Shown here piece after piece: positions 1-13,100 of a stretch of DNA of 64,000 bases. The position numbers and the translations under genes are program-made. Each line of letters opens with the position of its first letter. Within the stretch, counting starts at the first letter, position 1. The DNA is from Membranipora membranacea (taxonomy: Eukaryota > Bryozoa > Gymnolaemata > Cheilostomatida > Membraniporidae), in assembly GCA_914767715.1 (NCBI GenBank), contig OU612070.1, positions 14,279,501 to 14,343,500 on the forward strand. The letters are read 5' to 3'. The notes beneath the pieces were generated by a model that saw only the letters and a list, made by a program, of their open reading frames with translations, was not told where the DNA came from and made no database searches.

Positions 1-61
1 TCAGATCTTTTTAATTTGCATTTCTCTTGGTTCAAACTGAGTTTTCATAATTAAATTCTAC

Positions 62-334
62 AGGACTAAAGCAATATATAGTATAGTATGGCAGCTAGTT
101 CTGCAGTAGTTATGCAATATTTTGACACTGAAAAAAATTCATAGCAGTTCTTGGTAAAGATTATTGTAGTGCTAGAAGTTGCCCCCCTTTTTAGGTATCA
201 AAACTTCGCGCTGTACCAGTGCAATATGCATATAATTTTTACCAAGAAATGCTATGAATCTATTTTTCAGCATGCCAAAATATTGAATATCTACTGCAGA
301 ACTAGCTGTCTGACTATATATTGCCTTGGTCCTT
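62..334. mobile_element. MITE-A, internally deleted copy (unit 0 intron)
   Basis: Begins AGGACTAAAGCAATATATAG and ends TTGCCTTGGTCCTT, the same inverted ends as the 491-bp copies in units 1-4, but the centre and half of one arm are gone (273 bp). It lies in the CUB-C intron at the position orthologous to the other copies. Confidence 0.8.
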
Positions 335-393
335 TGTTAGGCTTTAAGTAGAGTAATATTCCGGTTCATTTATCAAACAACTCTTCACTTTAG

Positions 394-1253
394 ATCTTTG
401 ATGGTGAGAGCGGTATCTCACTAGGGAAGTATTGTGGTACAGACGCTCCTCAGATACAAGCTTTCTCTCACTATGTTACTATCGTGTTCCACACTGATAT
501 CAGTGTTACAGAATCAGGCTGGCGTCTAACTTGGTCATGTGAGTATAAGCCTTTGTTTGAAAACCATTGCTGGTGTGGTTAGGTTTATTAAACTTGTCAA
601 CTCTTGCTTATGAGCTATTGTGAAGAGAGTTATCCCTCCTAAAACAAAGAAAACTCTTTGCAAAAAGAGGTTTTGCATTTGTGCTTGCTCCCTATCTGGT
701 TTCTTTTGTAACACAGTTATTTGGTTTTGTTAAGGTCGTGCTAGACATGCCCTCGAAATGTATTGAATTGTCTTCCACGCCAAGCATGGGTGTGGCTCCA
801 TAAGCTATACACACCCACTTTCCATACCTTGTCACAACATTGCTAAGTAACTGACCAATGGGTAATGACCAATGAGTATGGAGCAATGACCAATCAAATG
901 CACTCTATTGTACCAACTGGCTAATGACAAAAGTCTAGGTCCACAACGTGGTCCACAACACCATCATGCTGGTCTCTGAATAGACGCATTGTTAGCATGC
1001 CCACCGACGACGTGGTTTGACATCGAACAAAACAAGGGAAGACAATTCCACGCATTTTGTGGGCCTGTTTAGCTACACCTTTAGTCACAACAAATATGGT
1101 GAAAACGATTTCCTCATTGAAACAAAGTACCATGCATTGTCTTCTTCATATCATTGTCACTTAATACTAACATTCTCTTTTGTACTGATGTAAAATTTTT
1201 TATTTTAGCATTCATACAACCTACTACTCCAACCTATACAACAGATGAACCAG
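394..1253 (+). CDS. Unit 0 (partial): second half of CUB-C and Thr linker
   Basis: Exons 394-538 (second half of CUB-C, phase 0 in, phase 1 out) and 1209-1253 (15-codon Thr linker ending TTDEP). This is the tail of a repeat unit whose earlier exons lie left of the window, so the array continues upstream. One odd residue: the loop that reads TDGS in other copies reads TDIS here, from a two-base change. The intron 539-1208 holds the same insert of CCAAT-rich sequence found in units 1-4 and missing from unit 5. Confidence 0.88.
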
Positions 1254-3056
1254 GTTAGCTTAACTATACCTCAGGGTATCTCTTTATGTAATCAAACTTG
1301 ATCTAGCATCACACTGACCAATGAACTGAGCTATGATCTGACCACATGAGCCAAACAGTTTTGCATCTTGTTGGTGGGGTGTCTGATCGTATCAGTTCTA
1401 GTTGTACATATTATGCATTGTTGTAGATTATAATTGTGTTGACCTGCTCAAACTTTACCGCAGTTCCTTGTATAATCATTTCATTATTGACCACATCCCA
1501 CCCCCATGTCAGCAACCCAGAGCCATAAACTAAAATCATTGCGAGTTCATCAGACCAGAATTCATACTTCCCAATAAGAGGGTTAGTCCTCTAAATCATC
1601 TGCCAAATGGCGAAGGATTTGGACTATTTCTCTCATTGGTGAGACTTGTTAGAATGACTTGAATATCTAATGTGACTGATAGATCTACTATGAAAAATCT
1701 AGGGTCGATTCTGTAGTATTGTGCAAATGAATTATATAAGCTCTATCCCCACAATTATTCCTCTATGGGCACACTGTTGTTGTCTGCATTCTGTCGGTAT
1801 CATGTGATGAGGATTTGAAGTACATTACCCTTTTTGAGGTATGTCAGAATAACCCTAAGGTCTGTTAGTGCATTTACAATGATAGATGTCACAAAGTTGA
1901 CAGTGAGTGGGAAAAAAATGACACAATTTTGTATTTCTTTCCCACAGAGATGGTAGATTGTGGTGAGCCTCTTGTTTTTGACGGTGGTGCCTCAGGGAAT
2001 CTTACATCACCCAACTACCCAGGAAACTATCCGAACCACGCTGATTGTGAATGGACAATTAGTATACCTGCAGGACAGAGAATTGGACTTACCTTCAGAG
2101 AGTTCCACGTTGAGGATCACCATTCTTGTCTTTTTGATGCTGTTGAGGTTCGTAAAGCTGAAGCAGCTTTTTTAATAATCATTTCTGGTAATGATGATAG
2201 AATTTTGGACATACTTCATGAATTTCTTACAAATCTACAAACTTAGAGATCACTTATAATCTTTTATATATACGTCAGACAAAACTAATCGTTGCCGGTA
2301 ATGTTGCTGCTCAATCGGGACCATTCAGCTGCATTATTGCTGTAGATTTTTTGTTGCTGCAAATGATAGCGTACTACTCATCTTGTGAAAGATGATGAAT
2401 TTTCGACATATTTAATATCATACACCGAAACAATGAACTAAGAGATCTACTGTTGAGTTGCTCATACTATTTTAGATCTACGACACACAAAATGGAGAAG
2501 AACTCACAGTGCATTGTGGGAATGGCACCAAAATTGTAGAAGGTGTGACAAACTCTGTTACGATAAGATTTAGAACTGATGGTAGCGTAAATCATAAAGG
2601 ATGGGTTCTCGAATGGGCTGGTAAGTCTATCTAAGGCGTTCATCCTAATCAGGGCCTTGAGAGCAGGACTAATGTGCGTTAGCACATCCCACATGCATTA
2701 ATAAGATCACTCTCTACCTCGTTGATATAAAGAGTACCCAGAATTCCAGCAGGCAAGGGTATAGGGCACAGCCTGAGTACAATGGGTCCAAGTACTTGTA
2801 CTCTCTCCGAATTCAAGGGTAGACTAGATTTATAGTGCTGGCAGGGTGGTGTAGTGGTTAGGATTCGAGCTTCTCAATCTGAGAGTTGTAGGTTCAAATC
2901 CCAGCCACTACACATGCTACTAAAGAAGATGAGCTCTCCGGACAATAGCCTAGATTACCCATCCTCACCTTGTACAAGGGTGCGCTAATTAGATGAGATG
3001 ATCTTAATTTATTAAAGGGGCACTGAATAGCATTAAAGGGTACGTTATTTTTTAAT

Positions 3057-3090
<34 letters not shown>

Positions 3091-6000
3091 TAGTAAATAT
3101 TGTAAATTCACATCCTAATTAATCACTATGTGTATATTATAGAGCTGACATGTAGGTTTGCTGGCCATTTTTGTGAGAGCGGTGATATCGGATGTGATGA
3201 TGGAAGTTCCCCTAGAGATGACCTTCCCTGTGATTCGGTCGGATATGTCTGCTGTGCTGAGAATGGTAAGTTTATCTGTCTATATAATATGTAAATTCTA
3301 AACAGCTTTAGAACAAATATGCTCATACAGACTGTCATTAAAATGGACAAAATCTCCAAGAAGTTTTCCTTTGAAGAATCTTGCATTGGAGAGTGGTGGT
3401 CACATGGTGATCCAGACCGAGTAGTTCTTACCAATAATAAACTGAAGCTGAACTGAACCCGGTTCTGAGATCGATAGAAGCCTGTATTACCTGTCATGGT
3501 CTGCTGTTGAAGATTCAATTAAATTGATTTTAATCGAAATGTAAATTGTGGTACCTACAAGTACTGTTTGTTCATTGCAGAGATGACAACTGAAGAACCT
3601 CCCACTACAACACCAACAACAACAACAACATCACGAAGAACAACACGAACAACCACCATGCCGGAGGAAACCTCTACAGGTAAACAAGTAACTAAAACCA
3701 ATGAATATTGTGACATCAGTCAAAAATGTCTTTTTACCATGTTTAGGAAGGTGCTTTTATTGACCTTCATTATTTCACAAAATAATGGTGTATTTCAATG
3801 AATCAAAGACATCAAACAAAATCCATATACTCATATATACTCATATTCATGTCAATGATGTTCTCCCTTTGAGATATTGTATTCTATGTACTAATATGTT
3901 AAACTACACCTATCATGTTATATTTTAGCTGATGACATAGAGATTTGTGAGGAGTTTAATCAGGCTACTGGATCGCTCACTTCACCAAACTATCCCAATA
4001 ATTATCCTCATAACTTCCATTGTCAGTGGATCATCACCTTACCTTCTGATGATGACATCATCGGGATTCATGTAGCAGAGTTTGATATAGAATCTCATTC
4101 AAGTTGTTTTTGGGATGCTCTACATGTAAGTTATTGGTGCTCACAAAATCCATCATTTATTTCTAGCAAATTATTGAGTGTCCAGTCTCTTCCCCTTTAG
4201 AACTTTTCTTAACCTCTCTTTGTGATGAAGTCCCGGTTTTGATGGATATCAAATATTTATATATTAGGCCACTCCAAATTAATACCTTGTCAGAGCCCTG
4301 ATAAAATCATAATTCCGCCAGACGCCAGTTAGAAATAGTGATAAAAAATATAATATTTTACTTCCTGGTCAATAGACAGTTTTCTGAGCTCTAATTTGAG
4401 CCTCTTTTAGAAGTTGTCCTCTCTCCAGTTTGGTACTTTTAACCCATGCCGCATAGGAAGAACGTGCTGAAAAGAGGGTTATCTTTAAAACCGCATATAA
4501 TAGGATAAAAATGATTATGATTCAGAATCAGCACCATTGAAAACTGATAGGGACATAGTTTGTGAAATAGCTTTGGTATTCGGGTAGTCTTATATCAATT
4601 TCTGCCAGTTTTGCGGACAAATTTCATGGAATTTCTCATGAAGTTTGTCACAAAAATTGAGATTTATCAGCTTTCAAGCCCCAAATGATTTTGAAAACCT
4701 ATCACACAGGGTTTTCAATAGTACAGATTCTGAATCAAAAATCATTTTTATCCTAACATAAGCGTTTTCAAGGTAACCCTCTTTCAGCACGGTTTTCCTA
4801 TGTAGCGTGGGTTAAAAGTACCAAACTGGAGAGAGGACAACTCCTCAAATTAGAGCTCAGAAAACTGTCTGTTGACCAAGTAAAATATAAACCTATACCC
4901 CTAAACACGTGTAAATTCCCTATATGTATGCACATGGTATGCATGATATTATAATTTATTACCTATGGTGAGTGGTGACGCAATATGGATGGAGAGAACT
5001 CAAAATGTAACATGAAAACTTCTTTTACAATTTTTCTTCATCTTTCATTGTCCATTGTAGATTTTACAATAGTATTTGATCGGCCGATTAGTATTGTGCT
5101 TGACTAATGTAAGGTAATAAAATTTGACTCTGGGTAGGAGGCGTGGCTTGTTACTCTTGTTCATTGGCTACTTATTTGTATACAAACATTGTGAAAGCAC
5201 ATGGTTATATCAATGCTCAGATGGCTCGCAATGTGAGTTAGTGGCAAAACATTATCAAACACTCATGAGTTGGCAAGGGCAACCATTTGAGATTGGTGCA
5301 TGTGAGCTGGAGAGAGAGAGAGAGAAAACAAATTAGAATATTCAGCCACTTGAGTTCAGGGTTTATCGCTGGAGTTAAAATAAAAAAATAATTTAACTCC
5401 AGCTGTTTTATAGGGCTAAAATATAAAATAAAAAAACACCTCTCTCCACCTACTAATCTTCACACTGTCATCTAGATCAAGGTATTAATTTAATTAATTT
5501 GGAGTGGCCTTAGTATCATTGTTTGGTTTCATGTTGTATGGTTAAATCTAAAGCACCGAAATTTGTCATTGCGGTGTTACTGTTTTGGTCCTGAATGTGA
5601 TAATTATTGTGTTATTCTTTTACTAGTTTTATGATGGTGAAACGGACGAACATTTAGCTACACATTGTGGTGATGGAGAAAGGTTTGTGGAGGGAATATC
5701 AAATACCATCAAAGTAGTGTTCAGAACAGATGGTAGCGTTGCACAGGATGGATGGATGCTCAACTGGGCCCGTATGTATTTTTTGTGTCTTGTTGTGTTT
5801 GTTGTATTTATTATATTTGGTGTATTTGTTGTATTTGTACGTAATTCAATAAAAGATTTATTTATTTATTCATTTATTGAATTACGTACAAATACAACGA
5901 ATGAGCAAGCAGGCCTGTCATAAGCAGCCATTTATTTTAATTTTTGCTTAGAAGCCAATTTAGTTGTCCTCAAATACATAGAAATATTGTAACTCCTGTG

Positions 6001-9000
6001 ATAGAGTTACAACAATGATACTAATTAAACATCCCTAGAGCTTTCTAAGTGTAAGAAGTGGTCTTGTTTTTGTTTTATTTTAGGTTTGACATGCGAGTTT
6101 GCGCTGGGAGAGTGTCTAGCTGACAGTAACACTTGCACGGCTGGAGAGCCTAGACCAGACCTGCCATGTGACTCCGGTGAATGTTGCCAAGCTTACGATA
6201 CAATTATGACAACAACAGAGTTAATATTCCCAACAACAACCACAGAGCCAACAACTGGTGAGTCTTACAAATTTCTGCGTAACCTCATCATCACCTCATT
6301 TAAGTGTCTTTGAATTATTATTACTCATGTAAACCAGATTCAATCACATCCGCTCATTGATATGAATTTATTGATCAGTGGTAAAATACATAGCATGGCT
6401 ATTCGTGGAGATATGCCATCAGTATGTAACTTTGTGTCAGTAACTGGATAAAGCTAAGGATCTGGTATCTTTTACTTTATGCATTACTTGACGTCCCGGT
6501 AACAACCTTTAAAAACTAAGGCTTGACAAACGTTTACAAGGGTCAGCTATATTACAATACTGAACTTGTGGACCAATCAAAAATGGGAAATGCGGTCCAG
6601 CAACCATACATAAATAGCCATACCCTACCCAATTTTCTACATTGCCGCCACAGATGCTGGGAAATTTTCTTTTTTTCTCAGAGGAAAATTGGTCATGCGG
6701 AGAAGATTCAGAATTCTCATCACCTAGCGGAGTGCTGGCTTCTCCTAATTATCCATCTAATTATGGTAACAACATGGACTGTTCCTACAGTATATCTGTT
6801 GGAGAGAATTCTGGAGCTGTTGTGGTCATCACATTCACTGACTTTGATCTTGAGTCTCATTCTACCTGCGGATTCGATTATGTTGAGGTGAATACGAATT
6901 ATTGAATACAGTCCTTAGATTTTTATAACTTGTATTTCTTTTGGTTCAAACTGAGTTTTCATAATTAAATTATACAGGACTAAAGCAATTTATAGTATGG
7001 CAACTAGTTCTGCAATAGTTATGCAACATTTTGACACTGAAAAAAATTCGTAGCACTTCTTGGTAAAGATTATTGTAGTGCTGGAAGTTGCCCCCATTTT
7101 TAGGTATCAAAACTTGGTGCTGTACCAGTGCAATATGCTAACACTTACAAATATTTTTAATTACTTATCATTTCCACATAAGGTAAAAATAAATATGTTC
7201 TAAATGTCAGGAACATTGTACAATAGTAGATAACTCAGTCCATTAACCTTTAAAGTTCTCTCAAGTAGATTCAAGTAGTAGAATATTATGCTGGTACAGC
7301 ACAAAGTTCTGATACCTCACAGGTGCCATTGATGAGAAAGAAGGGTAACTTCTAGCACTACATAAAATTTTTACCAAGAAATGCTATGAATCTATTTTTC
7401 AACACGCCAAAATATTGAATATCTACTGCAGAACTAGCTGTCTGACTATATTTTGCCTTGGTCCTTCGTTAGTCTTTAAGTAGAGTAATATTCCGGTTCA
7501 TTTATCAATCAACTCTTCACTTTAGATCTTTGATGGTGAGAGCGGTATCTCACTAGGAAAGTATTGTGGTACAGACGCTCCTCAGATACAAGCTTTCTCT
7601 CACTATGTTACTATCGTGTTCCACACTGATGGCAGTGTTACAGAATCAGGCTGGCGTCTCACTTGGTCATGTGAGTATAAGCCTTATTTGGAAACCATTG
7701 CTGGTGTGGTTAGGTTTATTAAGCTTGTCAACTCTTGCTTATGAGCTATTGTGAAGAGAGTTATCCCCTCCTAAAACAAAGAAAACTCTTTGCAAGAAGA
7801 GGTTTCGCATTTGTGCTTGCTCCCTATCTGGTTTCTTTTGTAACACAGTTATTTGGTTTTGTTAAGGTCTTGCTAGACAGACCCTCGAAATGCATTGAAT
7901 TGTCGTCCACGCCAAGCATGGGTGTGGCTCCATAAGCTATACACACCTATTTTCCATACCTTGTCACAACATTGCTAAGTAACTGACCAATGGGTAATGA
8001 CCAATGAGTAAGGACCAATGATCAATCAAATGCACTCTATTGTACCAACTGGCTAATGACAAAAGTCTAGGTCCACAACAAGGTCCACAACACCATCGCT
8101 AGCATGCCCACCAATGGCGTGGTTCGACATCGAACAAAAACAAGGGAAGACACTTCCACGCATTTTGTGGACCTGTTTAGCTACACCTTTAGTCACAACA
8201 AATATGGTGAAAACGATTTCCTCATTAAAACAAAGTACCATGCATTGTCTTCTTTATATCATTGTCATTTAATACTGACATTCTCATTTGCACTGATTTA
8301 AAAATTTCATTTTAGCATTTATACAAACTACTACTCCAACCTATACAACAGACGAACCAGGTAAGCTTAACTATACCTCAGGGTATCTCTTTATGTAATC
8401 AAACTTGATGTAGCATCACACTGACCAATGAACTGAGCTATGATCTGACCACATGAGCTGAACAGTTTTGCATCTTGTTGGTGGGGTATCTGATCGTATC
8501 AGTTCTAGTTGTACATAATATGCATTGTCGTAGATTATAATTGTGTTGACGTGCTCAAACTTTACCGCAGTTCCTTGTATAATCATTTCATTATTGATCC
8601 CATCCCCATGTCATTGATGATAAAATGCCCACCCCAGCAACCCAGAGCCATAAACTAAAATCATTGCGAGTTCATTAGACCATAATTCATACTTCCCAAT
8701 AAGAGGGTTAGTCCTCTAAATCATCTGCCATGGCGGAGGATTCGGACTCTTCCTCTCATTGCTGGGACTGGTTAAATTAACTTGAATATTTAATGTGACT
8801 GATAGATCTACTATGAAAAGTCTAGGGTCGATTCTGTAGTATTGTGCAAATGAATTATATAAGCTCCATCCCCGCAATTATTCCTTTTATGGACACACTT
8901 TAGTTATTTGCATTCTGTCGGTATCTTGTTATAACAATTTGAAGTACATTACCCTTTCTGAGGTATGTCAGGGAAACCCTTAGGTCTGTTAGTGCAATAA

Positions 9001-10138
9001 CAATGATGGATGTCACAAAGTTGACAGTGAGTGGGAGAGAAATGAAGCAATTTTGTATTTCGTTCTCACAGAGATGGTAGATTGTGGTGAGCCTTTTGTT
9101 TTTGACGGTGGTGTCTCTGGGAATCTTACATCACCCAACTACCCAGGAAACTATCCAAACCACGCTGATTGTGTATGGACAATTAGCTTACCTGCTGGCC
9201 AGGTTATAGGACTAAACTTCCGAGAGTTTCATGTGGAGGATCACCATTCTTGTCTTTTTGATGCTGTTGAGGTATGTGAAGCTGAAGCAGCGTTTTTAAT
9301 AATCATTTCTGGTAATGATGATGATAGAATTTTGGACATACTTCATGAATTTCTTACAAATCTACAAACTTAGAGATCTACCAAAACGTCACTTATAATT
9401 TTTTAGATATACGTCACACAAAACTAATCGTTGCCGGTAATGTTGCTGCTCAATCTGGACTATTCAGCTGCATTATTTCTGTAGATTTTTCGTTGCTGCA
9501 AATGATAGCGTACTACTCATCTTGTGAAAGATGATGAATTTTCGAGTTGTTGTTGTTTGTTGAGTTGCTCATACTATTTTAGATCTACGACACACAAAAT
9601 GGAGAAGAACTCACAGTGCATTGTGGGAATGGCACCAAAATTGTAGAAGGTGTGACAAACTCTGTTACGATAAGATTTAGAACTGATGGTAGCGTAAATC
9701 ATAAAGGATGGGTTCTCGAATGGGCTGGTAAGTCTATCTAAGGCGTTCATCCTAATCAGGGCCTTGAGAGCAGGACTAATGTGCGTTAGCACAACCCACA
9801 TGCATTAATAAGATCACTCTCTACCTCGTCGATATAAAGAGTACCCAGAATTCCAGCAGGCAAGAGTATAGGGCAAAGCCTGAGTACAATGGGTCCAAGT
9901 ACTTGTACTCTCTCCGAATTCAAGAGTAGACTAGTTTTATAGTGCTGGCAGGGTGTGTAGTGGTTAGGATTCGAGCTTCTCAAACTGAAAGTTGTAGGTT
10001 CAAATCCCAGTCACTACACATGCTGCTAAAGAAGATGGGCTCTCCGGACAATAGCCTAGATTACCCATCCTCACCTTGTACAAGGGTGCGCTAATTAGAT
10101 GAGATGATCTTTATTTATTAAAGGGGCACTGAATACGT

Positions 10139-10170
<32 letters not shown>

Positions 10171-13100
10171 ATATATTAGTAAATATTGTAAATTAACATC
10201 CTGATTAATCACTATGTGTATATTATAGAGCTGACATGTAGGTTTGCTGGCCATTTTTGTGAGAGCGGTGATATCGGATGTGATGATGGAAGTTCCCCTA
10301 GAGATGACCTTCCCTGTGATTCGGTCGGATATGTCTGCTGTGCTGAGAATGGTAAGTTTATCTGTCTATATAATATGTAAATTCTAAACTGCTTTAGAAC
10401 AAATATGCTCATACAGACTGTCATTAAAATGGACAAATTCTCCAAGAAGTTTTCCTTGCATTGGAGAGTGGTGGTCACATGGTGATCCAGACCGAGTAGT
10501 TCTTACCAATAATAAACTGAAGCTGAACTGAACCCGTTCTGAGATCGATAGAAGCCTGTATTACCTGACATGGTCTGCTGTTGAAGATTCAATTAAATTG
10601 ATTTTAATCGAGATGTAAATTGTGGTACCTACAAGTACTGTTTGTTCATTGCAGAGATGACAACTGAAGAACCTCCCACTACAACACCAACAACAACAAC
10701 AACATCACGAAGAACAACACGAACAACCACCATGCCGGAGGAAACCTCTACAGGTAAACAAGTAACTAAAACCAATGAATATTGTGACATCAGTCCAAAA
10801 TGTCTTTTTACCATGTTTTGGAAGGTGCTTTTATTGACCTTCATTATTTCGCAAAATAATGGTGTATTTCAATGAATCAAAGACATCAAACAAAATCCAT
10901 TTACTCATATTCATGTCAATGATGTTCTCCCTTTGAGATATCGTATTCTATCTACCAATATGTTAAACTACACCTATCATGTTATATTTTAGCTGATGAA
11001 ATAGAGATTTGTGAGGAGTTTAATCAGGCTACTGGATCACTTACTTCACCAAACTATCCCAATAATTATCCTCATAACTTCCACTGTCAGTGGATCATCA
11101 CCTTACCTTCTGATGATGACACCATCGGGATTCATGTGGCAGAATTTAATATAGAATCTCATTCAAGTTGTTCTTGGGATGCTCTGCATGTAAGTTATTG
11201 TTGCTCACAAAATCCATCATTTATTTCTAGCAAATTATTGAGTGTCCAGTCTCTTCCCCTTTAGAACTTTTCTTGCCCTCTCCTTGTGATGAAGTCCCGG
11301 TTTCGATGGATATCAAATATTTATATATGAGGCCACTCCAAATTGATACATCGTTCAGATGAACGCCCGCCACCTTGTCAGAGCCCTGATAAAATCATAA
11401 TTCCGCCAGACGCCAGTTAGAAAAAGTGATAAAATATAAAATATTTTACTTTCTGGTCAATAGACAGTTTTTTGAGCTCTAATTTGAGCCTCTTTTCGAA
11501 GTTGTCCTCTCCAGTTTGGTACTTTTAACCCATGCCGCATAGGAAAAACATGCAGAAAAGAGGGTTACCTTTAAAACCGCATATAATAGGATAAAAATGA
11601 TTATGATTCAGAATCAGCACCATTTAAAACTGATAGGACATAGTTTGTGAAATAGCTTTGGTATTCGGGTAGTCTTATATCAATTTCTGCCAGTTTTGCG
11701 GATATATTTCATGGAATTTCTCATGAAGTTTGTCACTAAAATTGAGATTTATCAGCTTTCAAGCCCCAAATGATTTTGAAAACCTGTCACACAGGGTTTT
11801 CAATAGTACAGATTCTGAATCAAAAATCATTTTTATCCTAACACAAGCGTTTTCAAGGTAACCCTCTTTCAGCACGGTTTTCCTATGTAGCGTAGGTTAA
11901 AAGTACCAAACTGGAGAGAGGGCAACTCCTCAAATTAGAGCTCAGAAAACTGTCTGTTGACCAAGTAAAATATAAAACATATACCCTTAAACACGTGTAA
12001 ATTCCCTATATGTATGCACATGGTATGCATGATATTATAATTTTATTACCTATTGTGAGTGGTGACGCAATATGGATGGAGAGAACACAAAATGTAACAT
12101 GAAAACTTCTTCTACAATTTTTCTTCATCTTTCATTGTCCATTGTAGATTTTACAATAGTATTTGATCGGCCGATTAGTATTGTGCTTGACTAATGTGAG
12201 GTAATAAAATTTGACTCTGGGTAGGAGGCGTGGCTTGTAACTCTTGTTCATTGGCTACTTATTTGTATACAAACATTGTGAAAGCACATGGTTATATCAA
12301 TGCTCAGATGGCTCGCAATGTGAGTTAGTGGCAAAACATTATCAAACACTCATGAGTTGGCAAGGTCAACCATTTGAGATTGGTGCATGTGAGTTGGAGA
12401 GAGAGAGAGAGAGAAAAAAACAAAATAGAATTTTCAGCCACTTGAGTTCAGGGTTTATCGCTGGAGTTAATATAAAAAAGTAATTCAGCTCCAGCTGTTT
12501 CATAGGGCTAAAATATAAAATAAAAAAACACCTCCCTCCACCTACTAATCTTCACACTGTCATCTAGATCAAGGTATTAATTTGGAGTGGCCTTAGTATC
12601 ATTGTTTGGTTTCATGTTGTATGGTTAAATCCAAAGCACCGGAATTTGTCATTGCGGTGTTACTGTTTTGGTCCTGAATGTGATAATTATTGTGCTACTC
12701 TTTTACTAGTTTTATGATGGTGAAACGGACGAACATTTAGCTACACACTGTGGTGATGGAGAAAGGTTTGTGGAGGGAATATCAAATACCATCAAAGTAG
12801 TGTTCAGAACAGATGGTAGCGTTGCACAGGATGGATGGATGCTCAACTGGGCCCGTATGTATTTTTTGTGTCTTGTTGTGTTTGTTGTATTTATTATATT
12901 TGTTGTATTTGGTTGTATTTGTTGTGTTTGTTGTATTCATTATATTTGGTGTATTTGTTGTATTTGTACGTAATTCAATAAATGAGCGAGCAGGCCTGTC
13001 ATAAGCAGCCAGTTTTTTAATTTTTGCCTTAGAAGCCAATTGAGTTGTCCTCGGATACAAAGAAATACTGTAACTCCTGTGAAAGAGTTACAACAATGAT

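Noticed and set aside
1929-2246. ATG-initiated single-exon CUB proteins (for example 1929-2246, 9053-9373, 25299-25559)
   Set aside because: The ATG lies in intron sequence before a clear acceptor, and the frame runs past a splice donor; these are exons of the large gene.
2467-2694. Recurring 75-codon minus-strand ORF (2467, 9574, 16779, 23934)
   Set aside because: It is the reverse complement of the second CUB-A exon, conserved only because the exon is.
2837-2925. Possible functional tRNA genes in units 1-4 and at 39293, 49985 and 56226
   Set aside because: A and B boxes are present but stems do not pair and each is followed by a repeat body; they are tRNA-derived SINE heads or pseudogenes.
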